A stretch of DNA of 64,000 nucleotides, from assembly GCA_030512335.1 (NCBI GenBank), contig JAULSU010000001.1, forward strand, positions 5,146,001-5,210,000. The letters run 5' to 3'. How positions within the stretch are numbered: position 1 is the first letter of the stretch; every line of letters starts with the position of its first letter. This DNA is from Immersiella caudata (lineage: Eukaryota > Ascomycota > Sordariomycetes > Sordariales > Lasiosphaeriaceae). A program made the position numbers and the translations under genes. Below the pieces are notes generated by a model, which saw nothing but the letters and a program-made list of their open reading frames with translations, did no database searches and had not been told where the DNA came from. Shown one piece after another: positions 22,236 through 34,861 of this stretch.

Positions 22236-24035
22236 ATGGGGTGGTCCAAGACGACGCGCATCAAGGTGATGCTGGCCATCGATATCCTCTTCTTCATTAT
22301 TGAGTTGACCGTTGGCTTTGCGGTGCACTCGCTTGCGCTCATGGCCGATGCGTTCCACATGGTAAGGATCCCCAGTGGTTACGCGATGGCAAGGGAGGGG
22401 AGGCTGATACATGGTGGTTGTGGTAGCTGAACGACGTCATATCCCTGGCTGTTGGGCTTTGGGCGGTCTCGATATCGAAGAAGGCGACAACGCTGCAGTA
22501 TACCTATGGGGTGAGTGTTTATTCGTCCGGGATACGGAGAACTGGGGCTGACAAGGAGGTGGCAGTGGCAACGAGCCGAGATTCTGGGCGCCTTTTTCAA
22601 CGCCGTTTTCCTGATCGCTCTTTGCGTGTCGATCATTCTGGAGGCCGTCACGAGGCTCATCGACCCGCCGGAAATTACGAACGCGCAGCTGATCCTGGTT
22701 GTTGGTTCGGTGGGCCTGGCCTCAAATATTGTTGGATATTTCGTCTTGGACGGACATGGCCATTCGCATGGACCAGGAGATCACGATCATGCCCATGGTG
22801 AGGAGGATCATAGCCACGAGCGCCACGGGAGTTTTGCCGACCTTGGTGATGCTGAGAATGGGCAGAGCAGGTTCTTGGCGGATGAGAACGGCCGCGCCGT
22901 GGACGCGCTCCCGGAGGTAGCTGTTGCGCGACTTACTGCCCCGGGGCCACAGACACCGCCCCGACATGTGGCCTTTGATCACGACGACTCGCGGTCCTCC
23001 AGGGGGCGGGATAGACGCACGCCGGTTGGATCAAGACATGGCCGCCTCACTAGTATTGACGACATCAGCATCCACCCAGCGAGCTTTCGACAGGAGATTA
23101 TGGAAGCGTGCCAGCCCCAGCCGGAAGAGGAGTCCAGCAGTGAGAGTAGTGTGGATGAAGAGCGAGCCGATTCTGCCGTGCTGGAGCAAGCTGAGAACAC
23201 CCCGTTGTTAAACTCACAAGCTTCCAAGGGCACATACGGTTCGCGATCAACTTCTGGGCGCTCTCGACGGAACTCCGGTATCCACGACACGCATAACCAC
23301 AGCAAGCCCAAGAAATCCGGCGGCAAGAGTCATGGACACAGTCACGGCGACATGGGAATGAATGCTATGGTGCTCCATGTCATTGGAGATGCGCTGGGCA
23401 ACGTGGGAGTCATCATCACGGCGCTCATCATCTGGCTTAGCGACTGGCCCGGCAAATTCTATGCCGATCCGGCTGTTTCCCTATTCATCACGCTGATTAT
23501 TTTGAAGTCGGCCATTCCCCTGACGCGGACTACGTCCAAGGTCCTTCTACAGGCCACACCAAACGGCATTGACGCCAACGACGTCAAGGAGGACATTGAA
23601 TCTTTGCCTGGCGTTGAGGCATGCCACGATGTCCATATTTGGCAGCTGTCGGACACCACCATCGTGGCATCGATGCATGTGCGGGTCAAGTTCCCGGCCG
23701 CGGAGAAGGATGGCGAGCAGTTCATGGAGCTTTCACGACGAGCGCGCAGATGCTTCCACGCATACGGGATCCACAGTGCTACGATTCAGCCCGAGTTTTG
23801 GACCGGTCTCGGTAGCGGGTACGAAGGGGGCAACAACGTTGCGCTGCGCATGGACGGGTCTGCAGCTGGTGCGCCGAGTGGTGGGGATGTGTGCTTGCTC
23901 GAGTGCATCGATACCTGCGAGGCTGCTACCTGCTGCGTCACTGCGAAACAACGTCCAGGGAGCAGCAGGTCCGGGACAGCGAGCCATCATTCGGGCCACA
24001 GCCACTCAGGAGGCTCAACACACAGTCACCACTAA
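22236..24035 (+). CDS. Cation diffusion facilitator, vacuolar zinc transporter (Zrc1/Cot1 type)
   Basis: Moves Zn2+ out of the cytosol into the vacuole or ER by proton antiport (family knowledge). Exons 22236-22361, 22427-22510 and 22566-24035; introns of 65 and 55 nt, both phase 0; 559 aa. Seen: TM1 MLAIDILFFIIELTVGF, TM2 with DAFHMLND across the first junction (HxxxD zinc site), and QRAEILGAFFNAVF. A long His-rich cytosolic loop follows (GHGHSHGPGDHDHAHG, later KSHGHSHGD), with an acidic Ser-rich insert of about 150 residues. TM5 carries HVIGDALGN (second HxxxD). The C-terminal cytosolic domain follows, ending in a Cys- and His-rich tail (CIDTCEAATCC, then HSGHSHSGGSTHSHH). The start is the ATG of MGWSKTTRIKV. 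Confidence 0.93.
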
Positions 24036-24792
24036 GTGGAGTGTAGTAGTCATTGATGGCGCTATCAATATTTTTCTAGGTACCTTTCGTGTCTGGAGCT
24101 GGCTATGTATGCTGGCTATGTATGTAGTCAGTGATGGAGAAGTGTTTTTATTTGGATGGATCGGGTCATTACCAACATCATGGCGTTCGGGGGCGTTAAG
24201 AGCGTTGAGCCCGTCGTTTGGCTCTAGCGAAATGTTTCTTTTGTCACTTTGGAAAGGGGTTTCAAGCATACCTACCTACCTATGTATCGGGCGGTGCGAG
24301 GCCGGAAGGTCTCTGTGTATTGTAATTGGGGCATGGAATTTATGCGACATCGGAAATAGCCACATGTGCGCCAAGGGACCATTGGATATGCTTGTTTATG
24401 GTTATTTTGGGCGTTTGAGACCGGTGACCAAGATGTAGAATATTTGGAAGAGGCCCGGAATTAAAGAATCAGGGTTAGGGTGCTCACCTCGGCTGCCCAA
24501 GTCAATACGGCAACCGCCAGCAGCTGCAGGCCTATCTTATCTCCGATCTCACCTTTCGGTATGAGTCTGGCCGAATGACACAATCAACCTCTGTTCATTG
24601 ACCACTCATGTCTCATATGCACTCGACACCGCTTTGACGTCTGGCTGGTCCGGAGTACCACTCCTAAATACACCTTATATATCTTGATATCAACTCAAGG
24701 GATTCACGGAACCACAGAATTGTGTTGATCATCCCTTCAATTGACCTCCCATTCCTTATCCTTGACCCTGTCCCACCAGTGTAACCGCCGAA
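24036..24792. other. Intergenic region, zinc transporter / F-box gene
   Basis: 757 nt in tandem orientation. It contains an exact 13-bp duplication (24098-24123) and a short (CCTA)n run near 24269-24283. The last 150 nt should be promoter and leader of the F-box gene. No gene is seen. Confidence 0.5.
24098..24123 (+). repeat. Tandem duplication of 13 bp
   Basis: GCTGGCTATGTAT occurs twice head to tail in the 3' flank of the zinc transporter gene. Short tandem duplications like this usually reflect replication slippage. Confidence 0.8.
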
Positions 24793-24872
24793 ATGTCCGA
24801 CTCCAACCCCGACCTCGAGACCTTCCGCGAGCAATGGCGAGCCGAGGTACGGTCCAGGCAACCGGTTTCGGC

Positions 24873-24907
<35 letters not shown>

Positions 24908-26409
24908 CCACTGGTCCCTCAACTTCGGTTGCATCATCGTCTACAGTAGCCAATGCGCCGCGCAAACCACCGCCGCCGCCGACAAAGAAAGTCGCCACGG
25001 CTCAGGATGGCGACGACGATTATGTCCAACCCAGGGCGTTTGATGACACCGTCATGACCCAGATGGTAGCATCTGCGGAACAGGCGCAAGCGGCGGGGCC
25101 TTCGGATCCTGTCTCAGCGCTGGACCATTATGAGAAGGCGGTCGAGAGAGAGGCAGCCGGTAAGCTAGGGGACAGCCTGAGTCTCTATAGGAAGGCTTTT
25201 AGGGTGGGGATCCTTAAATCGCTTGTGCGATGAGGCCTTGCTAACTGGATAATACAGATGGACGATAACGTCGATCAAAAGTACAGAAACAAGCACTTTC
25301 CTCGCCCACCGCCGAAGCCGGCGGCGCAGGACAAGGGGAAGGATGCCATTGCCGTCGCAAAGGTGGTAGCGGAACCCCAGACAATCACAGAGCTCATCTC
25401 AAGCTATTCCGGACTGACCATCGAACCTGCGGGCCCACCGGTGGAGGGAATGCCGGCGCCGCCGTGTCCGGTCTCCTCCCTACCTGATGAGATACTAGTC
25501 CACATCCTACGTGACGTCGCCATCTTCGATGTTGGCGACTTCGTCCGTCTCTCGCAGGTCTGTCGACGGCTTGCCTACTTGGTCGCCACCGAGGATCGCA
25601 TCTGGCGCCGCGTTTGCCTCGGCTTAGAATACGGCTTCGGCGGCATGCACTACCACTTTCAAAAACAAGTAACCTGGGGTCCTCTCAACTCCGAAGACCT
25701 CGTCCGCGAAGCCGCCGAGGAGGACCCCGAAAATCCCACAGCCCCTCTCTCTTTAGCCCAGCGCAATGCCCTTCACGCCTCCGAATCTACCGGCGCCACC
25801 CTCGCCTTCTACAAGTCCCTCTACTCTACCTGGAATCTCATGTTCCGCCTGCGTCCGCGCATCCGCTTCAACGGATGCTACATCTCCACCGTCAACTACA
25901 TTCGCGCTGGAATGCACAACGCCAACTCCATCGCTTGGGGTCAGCCCGTGCACATTGTGACGTACTACCGCTACCTCCGCTTCTTCCGCGACGGCACCCT
26001 CCTCTCCCTCCTTACCACAGCCGAGCCCGCCGATGTCGTCCATCATCTTACCCGCGAAGCACATGCTCAACACGCCGGCGGTGCCGCTCCCCACCTCCCT
26101 AGCAGTGTTGCCGCCTCGTCGCTGCGCGGGCGATGGCGGTTGGCGCACGCGGGGGACAATCCCCATTCGTCGCTCAGCGAAGTGGAAGGGGACTTGATTG
26201 TTGAGACGGAGGGAGTGAGCAAGTACATCTATCGAATGGACTTGGCGCTCAGGTCGGCAGGAAAGGGCGGGACGAAGAACAACAAGCTTACATGGCGTGG
26301 GTTTTACAGTTACAATCGACTCACCGATGATTGGGCCGAGTTCGCGCAGAAGAATTCTAAGCCATTCTTCTTCAGCCGGGTGAAGAGTTATGGGGTCAGG
26401 GGGGAGTGA
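24793..26409 (+). CDS. F-box protein, Hrt3/Pof7 (FBXO9-like)
   Basis: Substrate adaptor of an SCF ubiquitin ligase (family knowledge). Exons 24793-25203 and 25258-26409, 54-nt phase-0 intron with GCTAACTGG branch; 520 aa. Seen: a Gln run (11 Q, residues 28-38) near the N-terminus, and a short TPR/MIT-like helix pair ALDHYEKAVEREAAGKLGDS leading into YRKAFR. After the join comes MDDNVDQKYRNKHFP, a hallmark of FBXO9 relatives. The F-box (about residues 210-255) reads SLPDEILVHILRDVAIFDV, followed by the conserved WRRVCLGLEYGF and the C-terminal beta-rich FRLRPRIRFNGCYIS region. Convergent with the Zn2Cys6 regulator. Confidence 0.9.
24874..24906 (+). repeat. CAG microsatellite encoding polyglutamine
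   Basis: Ten CAG codons followed by CAA give eleven glutamines in the F-box protein. The near-perfect trinucleotide run is expected to vary in length between strains. Confidence 0.95.
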
Positions 26410-27101
26410 TGGAACCCATGCCAACAAGTGTTGCGACGGTGTTAGAAGTCTTTAAAAGCTGATAGAGAACCTTCATAAGAAGCAGATGGTTTAGTGCCAA
26501 GTATCCTTCAACATCCATTCATTACCGCTCATCTCGGACATGTAGATCGACTCCGGGCTATACAGTAAGTAGTTAATAATACAACAAGCAAATATCAGAC
26601 GTCGGCGTCCATCCCGCAGGGTCACAGACGCCCGCATTAGTATCTTCCATCGCGCAGATGAAGAGCAAAAAGCAACCCCGGCCAAGACGAGCAAAACAGG
26701 CCCCCACTGTGCCCTCTCCCAAGCCCCTTTTCCGTTGCAGTGCCGCCCGAATCCAACCCTAAATAATACAGGTCAATCCAAGATGCCGACACCTCTCTAT
26801 TTTTTTTCAGTGGAAGCCGCAAAACGCCAGGTTAATCCCCACCACGTTGTTCCCCATCATTATGCCTTGTATTCATATACACCTTTGCCACCCTTCCTGT
26901 CTAATATAGTCATGAACTCGCCCGCGTTCAAAGCGGGTTGTGTTGTCGTGATACGCATCGCTATGTACTTGTAAACGAGTGTGTTGTTGTTGTAAAGCCG
27001 CGTTCCCTGGCCGGCTCTGGCTTTCCTCGCCGTTATCCGTTACCCGTCTTCGTTCAGTCGATAGATATCTGATGTTCGGGCCGTCGGGCCCGAATCGTCG
27101 C
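26410..27101. other. Convergent intergenic region, F-box gene / Zn2Cys6 regulator
   Basis: 692 nt between facing stop codons. Only short ORFs are present. Expected to carry the two 3' UTRs; nothing else is recognised. Confidence 0.5.
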
Positions 27102-30100
27102 TCACCCTCGACGTTTCATCGGTAGGTGCGAGTCGTAGCCTCCCCATGACCGCTTGAGGCCGCCCTCGTAAACGCTGGCTACCGACTGCTGCCACATTGC
27201 TGGTGTCACAAATGTCTGTGCCGCCGGATACTGCTGCACGGGGATTTGCTGCGACCCTGTGTGAAGCTGAGCCTGTGCCGCTTGCATGTCCTGCAGAGCT
27301 GTCGGGTCCGAGCCAACCGTGGGAGAAACGTTGATGGAACCACCTTGAGGAGTCACTTGGTTCGGTGGTGACTGGACTGGAGCACCAAACGATGTATTCC
27401 ATTGACTGTGCGGCCTAGTCAGCTTTCCAGGCATTTCAGATACAAGGAGGGCAATACTTACTCGAAGATACGCGTAGGGTTCCACGCCGGAGCGTCTGTC
27501 AAAGACATGGCGTGCTGGACAGTTGGGACTTGTGGCTGACTAGAGCTCATGATGCCCAATGACTGTACACCAGGCGAGTCACTACTACTGTCCAGAGGGC
27601 TGGCCGAGATGGGCGGAGAGATGGGGCGGCTGATATAACTGACTTGTGAATGCGGCAACCGGCTTTCCACCTGCTGGTCTATTGAACCTGCCCGCGGCAT
27701 CTCCTGACGAAATTGCTGTCCAGGGGGGCTCGGATTCGACGAATGCGGGCTCCCGTAAGGGAAGCTCGCCCTTAAGACAAATGGCTTTCTGATATCCGCA
27801 GAAAAGGCCTCGCGGACGGAATCGATCTGTTTCTGCATGTCCGGCATCGGCCAAGCCACCATGCACTTTTCCAAGATGCGCATGTGACGTGTGAAATAGT
27901 CTCGGGCTTCTGAGTTCAAGTCGGGATCTGGTGATGCCAATGCAACCTAATCAACATTAGTCACTAAGCTCAATAATGCGTTGAAGAAGGGGGGAGGCGC
28001 ACAAGATGTAGTACGATACAGGCCAGCACTGCGTAGATGGTGAAGTTGATGCCGCGTTGCATGCACTGGAGACCAAGAAGCCCAAAGGAGTTCATAACCG
28101 ATTCCTGCAACCTGCACAGCGTTTTTGCGGCGTTGTAGGAGACTAGCATGTGTTGCTTCCATTGGCCATCAGCGCCGCCCGGCGACATGAAAGCCAGTTG
28201 CGGCCTGTTGAAGAGAATGATGCTCAGGCAGTAGTACGAATGCAAGTTTCCAACAAAAGCTGAAGGCAGCCATGGTGGCGATCCGTCAGCAGGATAACTG
28301 ACCGACATGTCGGTAGGAAGTTCGTTTAACCAGGCAGTGAGGCTGGGACTGATTTGAACGAATTCAGGATCGATCCCCCAGTCTTTGCTCTTATTTTTCT
28401 TCAGCCGCCCATAGGTCATCAGCATCTTGCTAACGTTGCGCACCACGCGAGCAAGATAGGTGAAGTTTCGAGATACGTGGTATTCGGACTCGTCGTTATT
28501 TGGAACTAGCCGTAGAACTTCGAAGTCGACAGTATCCGGATCAACCTGAAGATCAGTTCTGCCTGCGTTTGATGTAAATAGGGGGTTCCGGCCAGCCAGG
28601 GTTGCAGCGAGATGCTTACCCTGCGAAGACCCAATCATCACTTCGCAAACGAAGATAGTCTGCCATATCCTGTTCTTCAACAGGCACTCAGACTGACTAG
28701 CCCCACACGGTCGCCCGGTCTGGTGGTCAATGCAGTGTTCGTCCAACCCCAAGTCTTTTCCCATTTGAACGCATTGAACAATGCTCATCCAGGACCGGTA
28801 GTAGTAGCCCCGTTTTGGTGCTTGTTCCCTTGCCTTTAAGATGATCATCAAAGCTTGGAGGGTGCTCAACCGAGGCACATCCATGAAGGAATCGGCGTGT
28901 CCTGCTAGGGTTAGCATCGCCTCTCAACACCAGAAACAGATGGGGGCGTACTGGTTGCAAGAGCAATCCATTGCTGTCCCTGCGCTGGTTCGTCCGCTAA
29001 CCTCCCAGCAATGGCGAAGATGGCCTCGAGAAGTAGCGGCGAGATCGATTCCCGGTTGCTCTGCCATTGGTGATAGAAAGACTCCTTGTCTAAAACTGGT
29101 ACGTATGGGTGGGCATTCGCAAAATACAGATCGAAATAGTGAAGGACCGTCTCGTCATCGGGCATCAGTTCTGGGGGGATCCTGACCTTCGAGCCCGGGC
29201 CCGTGGCCAGTGGTGGTAGAACGCTCTTGTAGTCGTCCGAGTCTTCAAGCGCGGGTTCCTCGTCTCTCGTTGAATGAAGCTTGCTATTCAGATAAGGGGC
29301 TGGCTAGGTTAGCATGAGCTCGCCTGCGACCGAGCGCAGTTGTCTTACCAGTTCCTGTCTCGTTGACCTTCAGCGAGCCTAGAAGATCAGCAAGGTCTTG
29401 TTGGGCATATTCGGACTGGTACGCCTCGGGGGATTCTGGCTGGGACGCGTGTCGTATTGGTGGCGTTGGAAAAGCGGTTTGCGCCAGGTATCGCTGATCA
29501 GTCACGCTCACGGCAGGATGTACGGCAGCATATTGTAGGTTGTGTGCGACATTTTGCGGCTCGTTGTACTGGACAGGGTGGTATATCGCAGCGGGATCCT
29601 GGTACGCCGATTGTGTGTAGATGGAGGGGGGTTTCGACGCATGGGCGAGGAGCTGCTGCTGCTGCTGCTGCTGCTGCTCGTGTAGAGGTAATGACTGTTG
29701 GCGAAAGCTCTCTTGGACTTGTGCGGAGGCATCGAACTGGCTCTGTGAAGGCGGCTCATAGACTTGAGGTTCGGTGGCCCCATCGTACCCATTTGGCCGT
29801 ACACAATGAAGCTTGAGGCGTACACATGCGGCACAGGGCCATGTGTTTGTCGTCGCGGCATCGCATTTTATCTTCCTTCTCCGACAACCTTCGCATGCTC
29901 TCATCACTAACACAGCCGAGCAAGTCAGCTTTAAATCCTTGGCTCGTTCTGGAAGGCGTTAGTAGCGCGCCTTGGGTTTTCATACCCTTCAACCGCTTGT
30001 GGCGGTTGTGTTCGTCGACAAATACATAATCTAGAGGAACCGGTCAGACAAGCTCGGCTGCGACAACTGAGGGAGGCTCATGGAAGCGCACTCTTTTGGC

Positions 30101-30149
30101 TTTCGCGCGGCTGCTGGTACGACGGCGGCGCAAAGGTGAATGCGCCCAT
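27102..30149 (-). CDS. Zn2Cys6 transcription factor with fungal-specific regulatory domain
   Basis: Seven minus-strand exons with consistent phases: 30092-30149, 29986-30030, 29349-29906, 28952-29299, 28003-28901, 27462-27946 and 27102-27405; introns 49-79 nt; 898 aa. Seen: a basic leader VFVDEHNRHKRLKVMRAC running into the binuclear cluster C-x2-C-x6-C-x9-C-x2-C-x6-C (ACEGCRRRKIKCD to LKLHC, about residues 38-68). A Gln-rich linker follows. The fungal_trans middle region (LHYFDLYFANAHPYVPVLDK, DVPRLSTLQALMIILKAREQ, DLGLDEH, VSRNFTYLARIV-like) covers about residues 260-700. The C-terminal activation-type region has AWNPTRIFDQWNTSF and ends KRSWGGYDSHLPMKRRG. Early exons were found by joining MGAFTFAPPSYQQP to NYVFVDEH. 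The pathway regulated cannot be told from sequence. Confidence 0.88.
29651..29678 (-). repeat. CTG/CAG run encoding glutamines in the Zn2Cys6 regulator
   Basis: A trinucleotide run (CTG on the plus strand) encodes a Gln stretch in the linker after the zinc cluster. It is the second CAG-type run in the window, about 4.7 kb from the one in the F-box gene. Confidence 0.8.
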
Positions 30150-33100
30150 CTGAGAGTTGTGAGGAAGTATGCGGCGCACTGTGGGATCGTTGGACATGGT
30201 GAACTGGACCCTGCACGGACGCTTCGCTGGATGAACGACTCGACCTGTTCGTCAAGTCATGGGATGAACCGTGGCGATACTCCCGCTCGTCTCTAGTAGG
30301 CGGCGCGAAAAGGGGCGCTGCGTCTCCGACGACGAGCTCGGCGTGGGCGACGAGACGCTTCTTCAGCTGTTTGGATGAATGCAGCAGCGATAGCAGCACA
30401 AAGAATCGACCATCTGAACAGGGTGGATTTCGAGAGGGGGGTTATGGACGACAGCAACAGCACTGGCTGGTACCTTGCCTAGTGTTGACCCTGGCCCCTC
30501 AAGAGAGCTAATAAGCGTGGCCAGGGACCGGCTTATAAAAGATGGGGCAACCCTAGTTGGGTGACCCGATCAACATGGACCTGCCCTGATCAGAAGGGGC
30601 TGCTGCGACGTTGCGGGACCAAGAATGAGGATTCAAGATGGGGCGAGCCTTTCTAGCTCGTGTAAGAAGAGCGGCACCTGCAGTTGTCTGTCTACTCGAC
30701 AATCAGGACAGAGATACGAACTCGGGCTCAAAGACAAGAGCCCGGCAGAACGAAAAGAAGCTGGCGATAATGGGCAAGGAGGTCCCTCGTCGGATCAGAT
30801 GAGATGGGTAAGTAATGAGATGATGAGATGATGTTCAGGACGGAACGACAGGCAATCGACCAAGACATCCACTTGGGTCTGAGTCTGCGCGCAGCACGCA
30901 TTTTTACAAGGGAGGCAAATATTCGGCAGCCTGTAGGACAACCACGCTTCGGGGGGGCAGGCCCTCATTTCGCAGAGGCAATGGTGACGATAGGCTGAGG
31001 GGGGGTACAGAAATGATCGAGGCGGCGATGGAGAGCGAGCGAGTGTGAAAACGATTTCGAGGGCAAGTGCTGTTGCGTGGAATGAGCAACCGTGCGGGAG
31101 CGGGGGAGGGGGGTGTCGTTAGCGAGCAATTGGGACTGCTCGCCCACAAACCAGGGTTTTTACCGCCTCTCTCGACAGAACGGCAGGGGCCAGAGGGGGG
31201 GCTGCCCAGGGGAGCCAGGGTTTCGGAAACGCCCTGGGGCTCTGAAGTCTGCCCATGATGATGTTCCCGACCCAGGGACGAGCTGGCGAGCATTCGGCCG
31301 GTTGGCCGCTGGAAGGACCTCGATCAACGCGAAACTGGTCGGTGCCGAGCCCCCAGACGCGTTTTGCCGTCCCTAGAGTTGCTTTCCTGGAGCGTCGATG
31401 TCACAATGCCCTCGGGGGATACTCCCACAGCTTACTTGGGGCGGGAGCCCAACCCTGACGTTAACTGACATTGACGTTATTGCCTACCGGCCCTTTTCCA
31501 GGCCAGCGCCCACAAACACCATGCGCTGCCGTGCTCGGCCTGCACGCACGCGCGGGAGGGAGCTAGCAGGCGGACACGCCGTGCGATGCGCCAACACCTA
31601 CGGATCCGTACCGCAAGTAGGACTCTACCTACCTAGGTACCTTGACATTGCAGGGCTCGGTTGCAGATTCTTCAAGCCCAGCAGAGGTGCGCAGTATTTC
31701 GCTGCCAGGTAGGTACTTACAGACGAACGTTCATGCAATGATCCGGGCGTCAACCACGCGCCAGCGGTGTATGTACGTGCTCTGGGAACCGCATTGACAA
31801 AACCCAGAAACGCGGGGAGGCGTTATTACACCCCATACTCCGTACGGTCTTCCGTCCCCTCCATCGACCCCGGTTTGCAGGTGCGGGAATCTGCGAGAAT
31901 CAAGCAACAGATACGCTCTTTGCCCTTCACCTTCCGCCCTCCACCAGAACGGACACAGTAGAGCCTGGCGAGAAGCCGAGCCCACACCGGTCCCATCAAG
32001 TAGCGGCCCACACCGGGCTATCCGAGATCGTCCAAAGGGGCAATCGGCGGGGCCAACTTCATGATCACGCAAAACCGCCGTCCCTGCGGCTGCAAGTCGA
32101 GGCTCGGCACTGCTGACAGACCCAGGTGCCCGTTAGTCTATCAGAATGCCACGAACTAGGAACAGCGTTAGGGCAAAAGCTAATAACGGTTTTTTTGCGC
32201 ACGTTGTGGACGAATAAGAACCGCAGCGGAACTCGTTCCCGGAACGGAGAAACGACGCACACTGCGGCGTCTTGGCCCTCGACACCGCTCTGCGATGCCG
32301 AAGGCTCCTGTCGTTTGGCTGCTGCGTTCCCATCCGGGCAAGAGTGGAGCTTGGTCGCCGATGTCTCTAGGGCTGTCCTCAGTCACGTCGCCGTCCTGCT
32401 CTGCAATTTACCAGTCAATGGCACGCCCAGAAAGCCCAGCGCTCGCTTTCTTTAGCGTGAGCCTTGAGCCAGCGTTGCAATATGCCTTCCCGCTAGAACT
32501 TCCTCTTGCGAAGCAACTTGCTAGTCCCGCTCTCTCCAAAATGCAACGCGCTGCACGTGGCCGCTTCGGGGGGGTCGCTATAGTCGCTCTTCGGTAGGGT
32601 CGACGGGAGCCTATCGCCGGGGCACCAGAACGTGATGGAGGGAAGAGCTCCAGGTCGGCGACGAGGAAGGTTTGCGAGCCAAGCAGGTGGCGCGCCTGTT
32701 GTCGACGCCACAAATTAACCGTCCACAACACGGGAGCGTGGGAGCATGGGTGACGCGGGCCATTCACATGCTTGGGAAGCTCCAGTGGATGCGGAGCGGG
32801 GGCAGCTCGTGGGCGTGCCGAGGACAAATGGAAGCGCATCCTTCGATCGCCACGCCTGCGGTGACCGGTGTGCGATACGGAGCAGCGGAATCGAGAGAGC
32901 AACGGTAGCGCTCGCTGACGAGCTAGGCATTTCCCACCGCGCGGCAGATATCGCTCTGGAAAGGTATCGCAAGATTGTCCCAAGGGCAGAATCGAAGGAG
33001 CCCGTAACTGGCCCAGTCGGGGTGAGACCAGTCAATTGCGCCCCAGAAACACTCTGCGGATCCATGCACGACATCCTCCCGTGCAAGCAATTGGGAGCTG

Positions 33101-34060
33101 CGCGACAGCGCGACAGCGCGGCGGTCAAGCGGCATCTTCCGTGTCTCTCTCAGCAGAAATGTTGACGTTGAAGACCAACGGGGCCGCCAGGGCACCAAGA
33201 CGCAGTGGATTTAAGGTTGCTGATCTGATCTGAACCGCCGTCTGCTGCCTTCGATGCACATTCCAGTCCGATTGTAGAAGCATGCCCGAGAGATAGGCAT
33301 GTTGGGCTGCATCATGCCGTGCTCAGCGCGACGGGTGCCAGGCACGCCAAGGCCTTTCAATCTTCTTTTCCGCTTCTAGAAGAATCACTCTGCAGGGGTT
33401 GTGGAAGGCGACCCGCGAAAAGCTCCGAACCCTAAGCTGGGTTCATCTCCAACGCATAATAAATACAAATGTCGGTGATGGCGCTATTGATTGTGGGTTG
33501 GTCAGTATAATTACGTTGAATTACTGTTCGTGTTGGGCTCGTCCCATATGGTACAGATTGCCAGCCGAGGTACCTCCACCTTTGTCAGCGATGAACATAT
33601 GGAAAAGAATGCCTGGTGTCGAGCGACCTGGTGTGGTGGGGAGGTTGGTCATTATCGACCTTCCTAAACCATCTACCGAGAAACTGCTGTACCTTAATCT
33701 GTGGGAAGCACAACGAGCAGCAAAAAGCGTGGTCAATGCAACAGCCCGGTATTGGTTCCGTCCCGCCCGGCCTTGAACTGTGGTTGGGGGGGGGGGGGGC
33801 CGAAATCGAAGGTTCTTGGAGTTCTAGCTTTGGACCCCAACGGCGATGGCCGTTAGCGAGGCTGCTAGTGCTCTGGCGCTGTGAGTCACGTGCTATCCCG
33901 CTATATGCGCCGATGACGCTTGCCTCAGGCGGGGCTAACATTCAACCACCAGCGATATCTCGAGCACAGAGCAAAGCCGTCACTTGCCACCGCTGAACCC
34001 TTTTGTAACCCGTCTTCCAAGACAATTTCTCAGTTGCGTATCAAGCCAAAATTGCCAAAG
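30150..34060. other. 3.9 kb gene-free block upstream of the regulator and CIA2
   Basis: This lies between two divergent genes. Frames are short and inconsistent. Seen: a TATAAAA box-like element on the plus strand near 30534, two palindromes (TACGGATCCGTA at 31599-31610 and TACCTAGGTA at 31630-31639), a tandem GCGCGACA duplication near 33104, and a run of 14 G at 33786-33799. Long upstream regions are common for fungal regulators, so multiple regulatory sites or a long 5' leader for the Zn2Cys6 gene are likely (inference). No tRNA or transposon is recognised. Confidence 0.5.
33786..33799 (+). repeat. Homopolymer run of 14 G
   Basis: Fourteen consecutive G, preceded by TGGTT, in non-coding DNA upstream of CIA2. 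Length in the assembly may be unreliable. Confidence 0.85.
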
Positions 34061-34861
34061 ATGCAGAGAGACACTCCCGACAACGCGAACCCCACAATCC
34101 TGAACGTTTCCCAGTTGCCAAGCCGGGCGCAGAAGAGGAGCACCGCTCGTGTTGGTTCCGACTCTAAGTACGATAGTGTCGTTCTGTCCAGTCCATACTG
34201 GTCGGATGCCTCGTCGGATGACGGCCAGGAGGCGCGGGAGGAGGCGGCGGACGATGCTCTGGACGAGCAGGAGATCTATGGTAAGCATCCCAGTGGCCCA
34301 GCAGTGATCAGAGCGGCACGCCCATGCTTGAACCATGCCAACTCAAGTTGTCGGCGTATTCGCGCCTTTTGGCAATTTTGCTTTGCCGATTCGATGGGAC
34401 TGGCGTTTCACTCCTTCCAGTTGCCGTGTTGGAGGACGACGGCTATTTTTGTCTTTTCCCCAGGAAGATCACACAGCTGACGTCTCACAGACCTCATCTC
34501 CACTGTGTCGGACCCTGAGCACCCCCATACCTTGGGAGAGCTGAACGTCGTCAGACTTCCCGATATCCACTTGACGCCTCCTCGGGACAACCCGAGAGGT
34601 CTCGCCAATGTCTTGGTCGAGCTCACGCCAACAATTAACCACTGCTCCTTGGCCACTGTCATCGGCCTCGCTGTGCGTGTCCGGCTTGAACAAGCCCTCC
34701 CACCCAATTACCGCATCGACATTCGCATGAAGGAGGGGTCCCATGCCCAAGACGACCAAGTCAACAAGCAGCTTGCGGACAAGGAGCGGGTGGCGGCTGC
34801 TCTCGAAAACGACACGCTCGGCGGCGTTGTCGACAACATGCTCAAGACTTGCGTTCTCTAG
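34061..34861 (+). CDS. CIA2: Cytosolic iron-sulfur assembly factor Cia2 (MIP18 family)
   Basis: Part of the CIA targeting complex that hands Fe-S clusters to cytosolic and nuclear apoproteins (family knowledge). Exons 34061-34280 and 34491-34861, 210-nt phase-1 intron, 196 aa. Seen: a low-complexity acidic leader (residues 1-70), then DLISTVSDPEHPHTLGELNV across the junction. The DUF59/MIP18 core follows with TPTINHCSLATVIGLAVRVR, including the reactive Cys of HCS. The C-terminal NKQLADKERVAAALEN is strongly conserved in the family. The upstream in-frame ATG at 33920 was not used because the leader before 34061 looks non-coding. The intron is longer than most in this window. Confidence 0.92.

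Noticed and set aside
30031..30399. 122-codon minus-strand ORF as N-terminus of the Zn2Cys6 regulator
   Set aside because: It has no ATG start and the wrong phase into the DEHNRHKRLK exon. The other frame, starting MGAFTFAPPSYQQP at 30149, joins in phase and restores NYVFVDEH.
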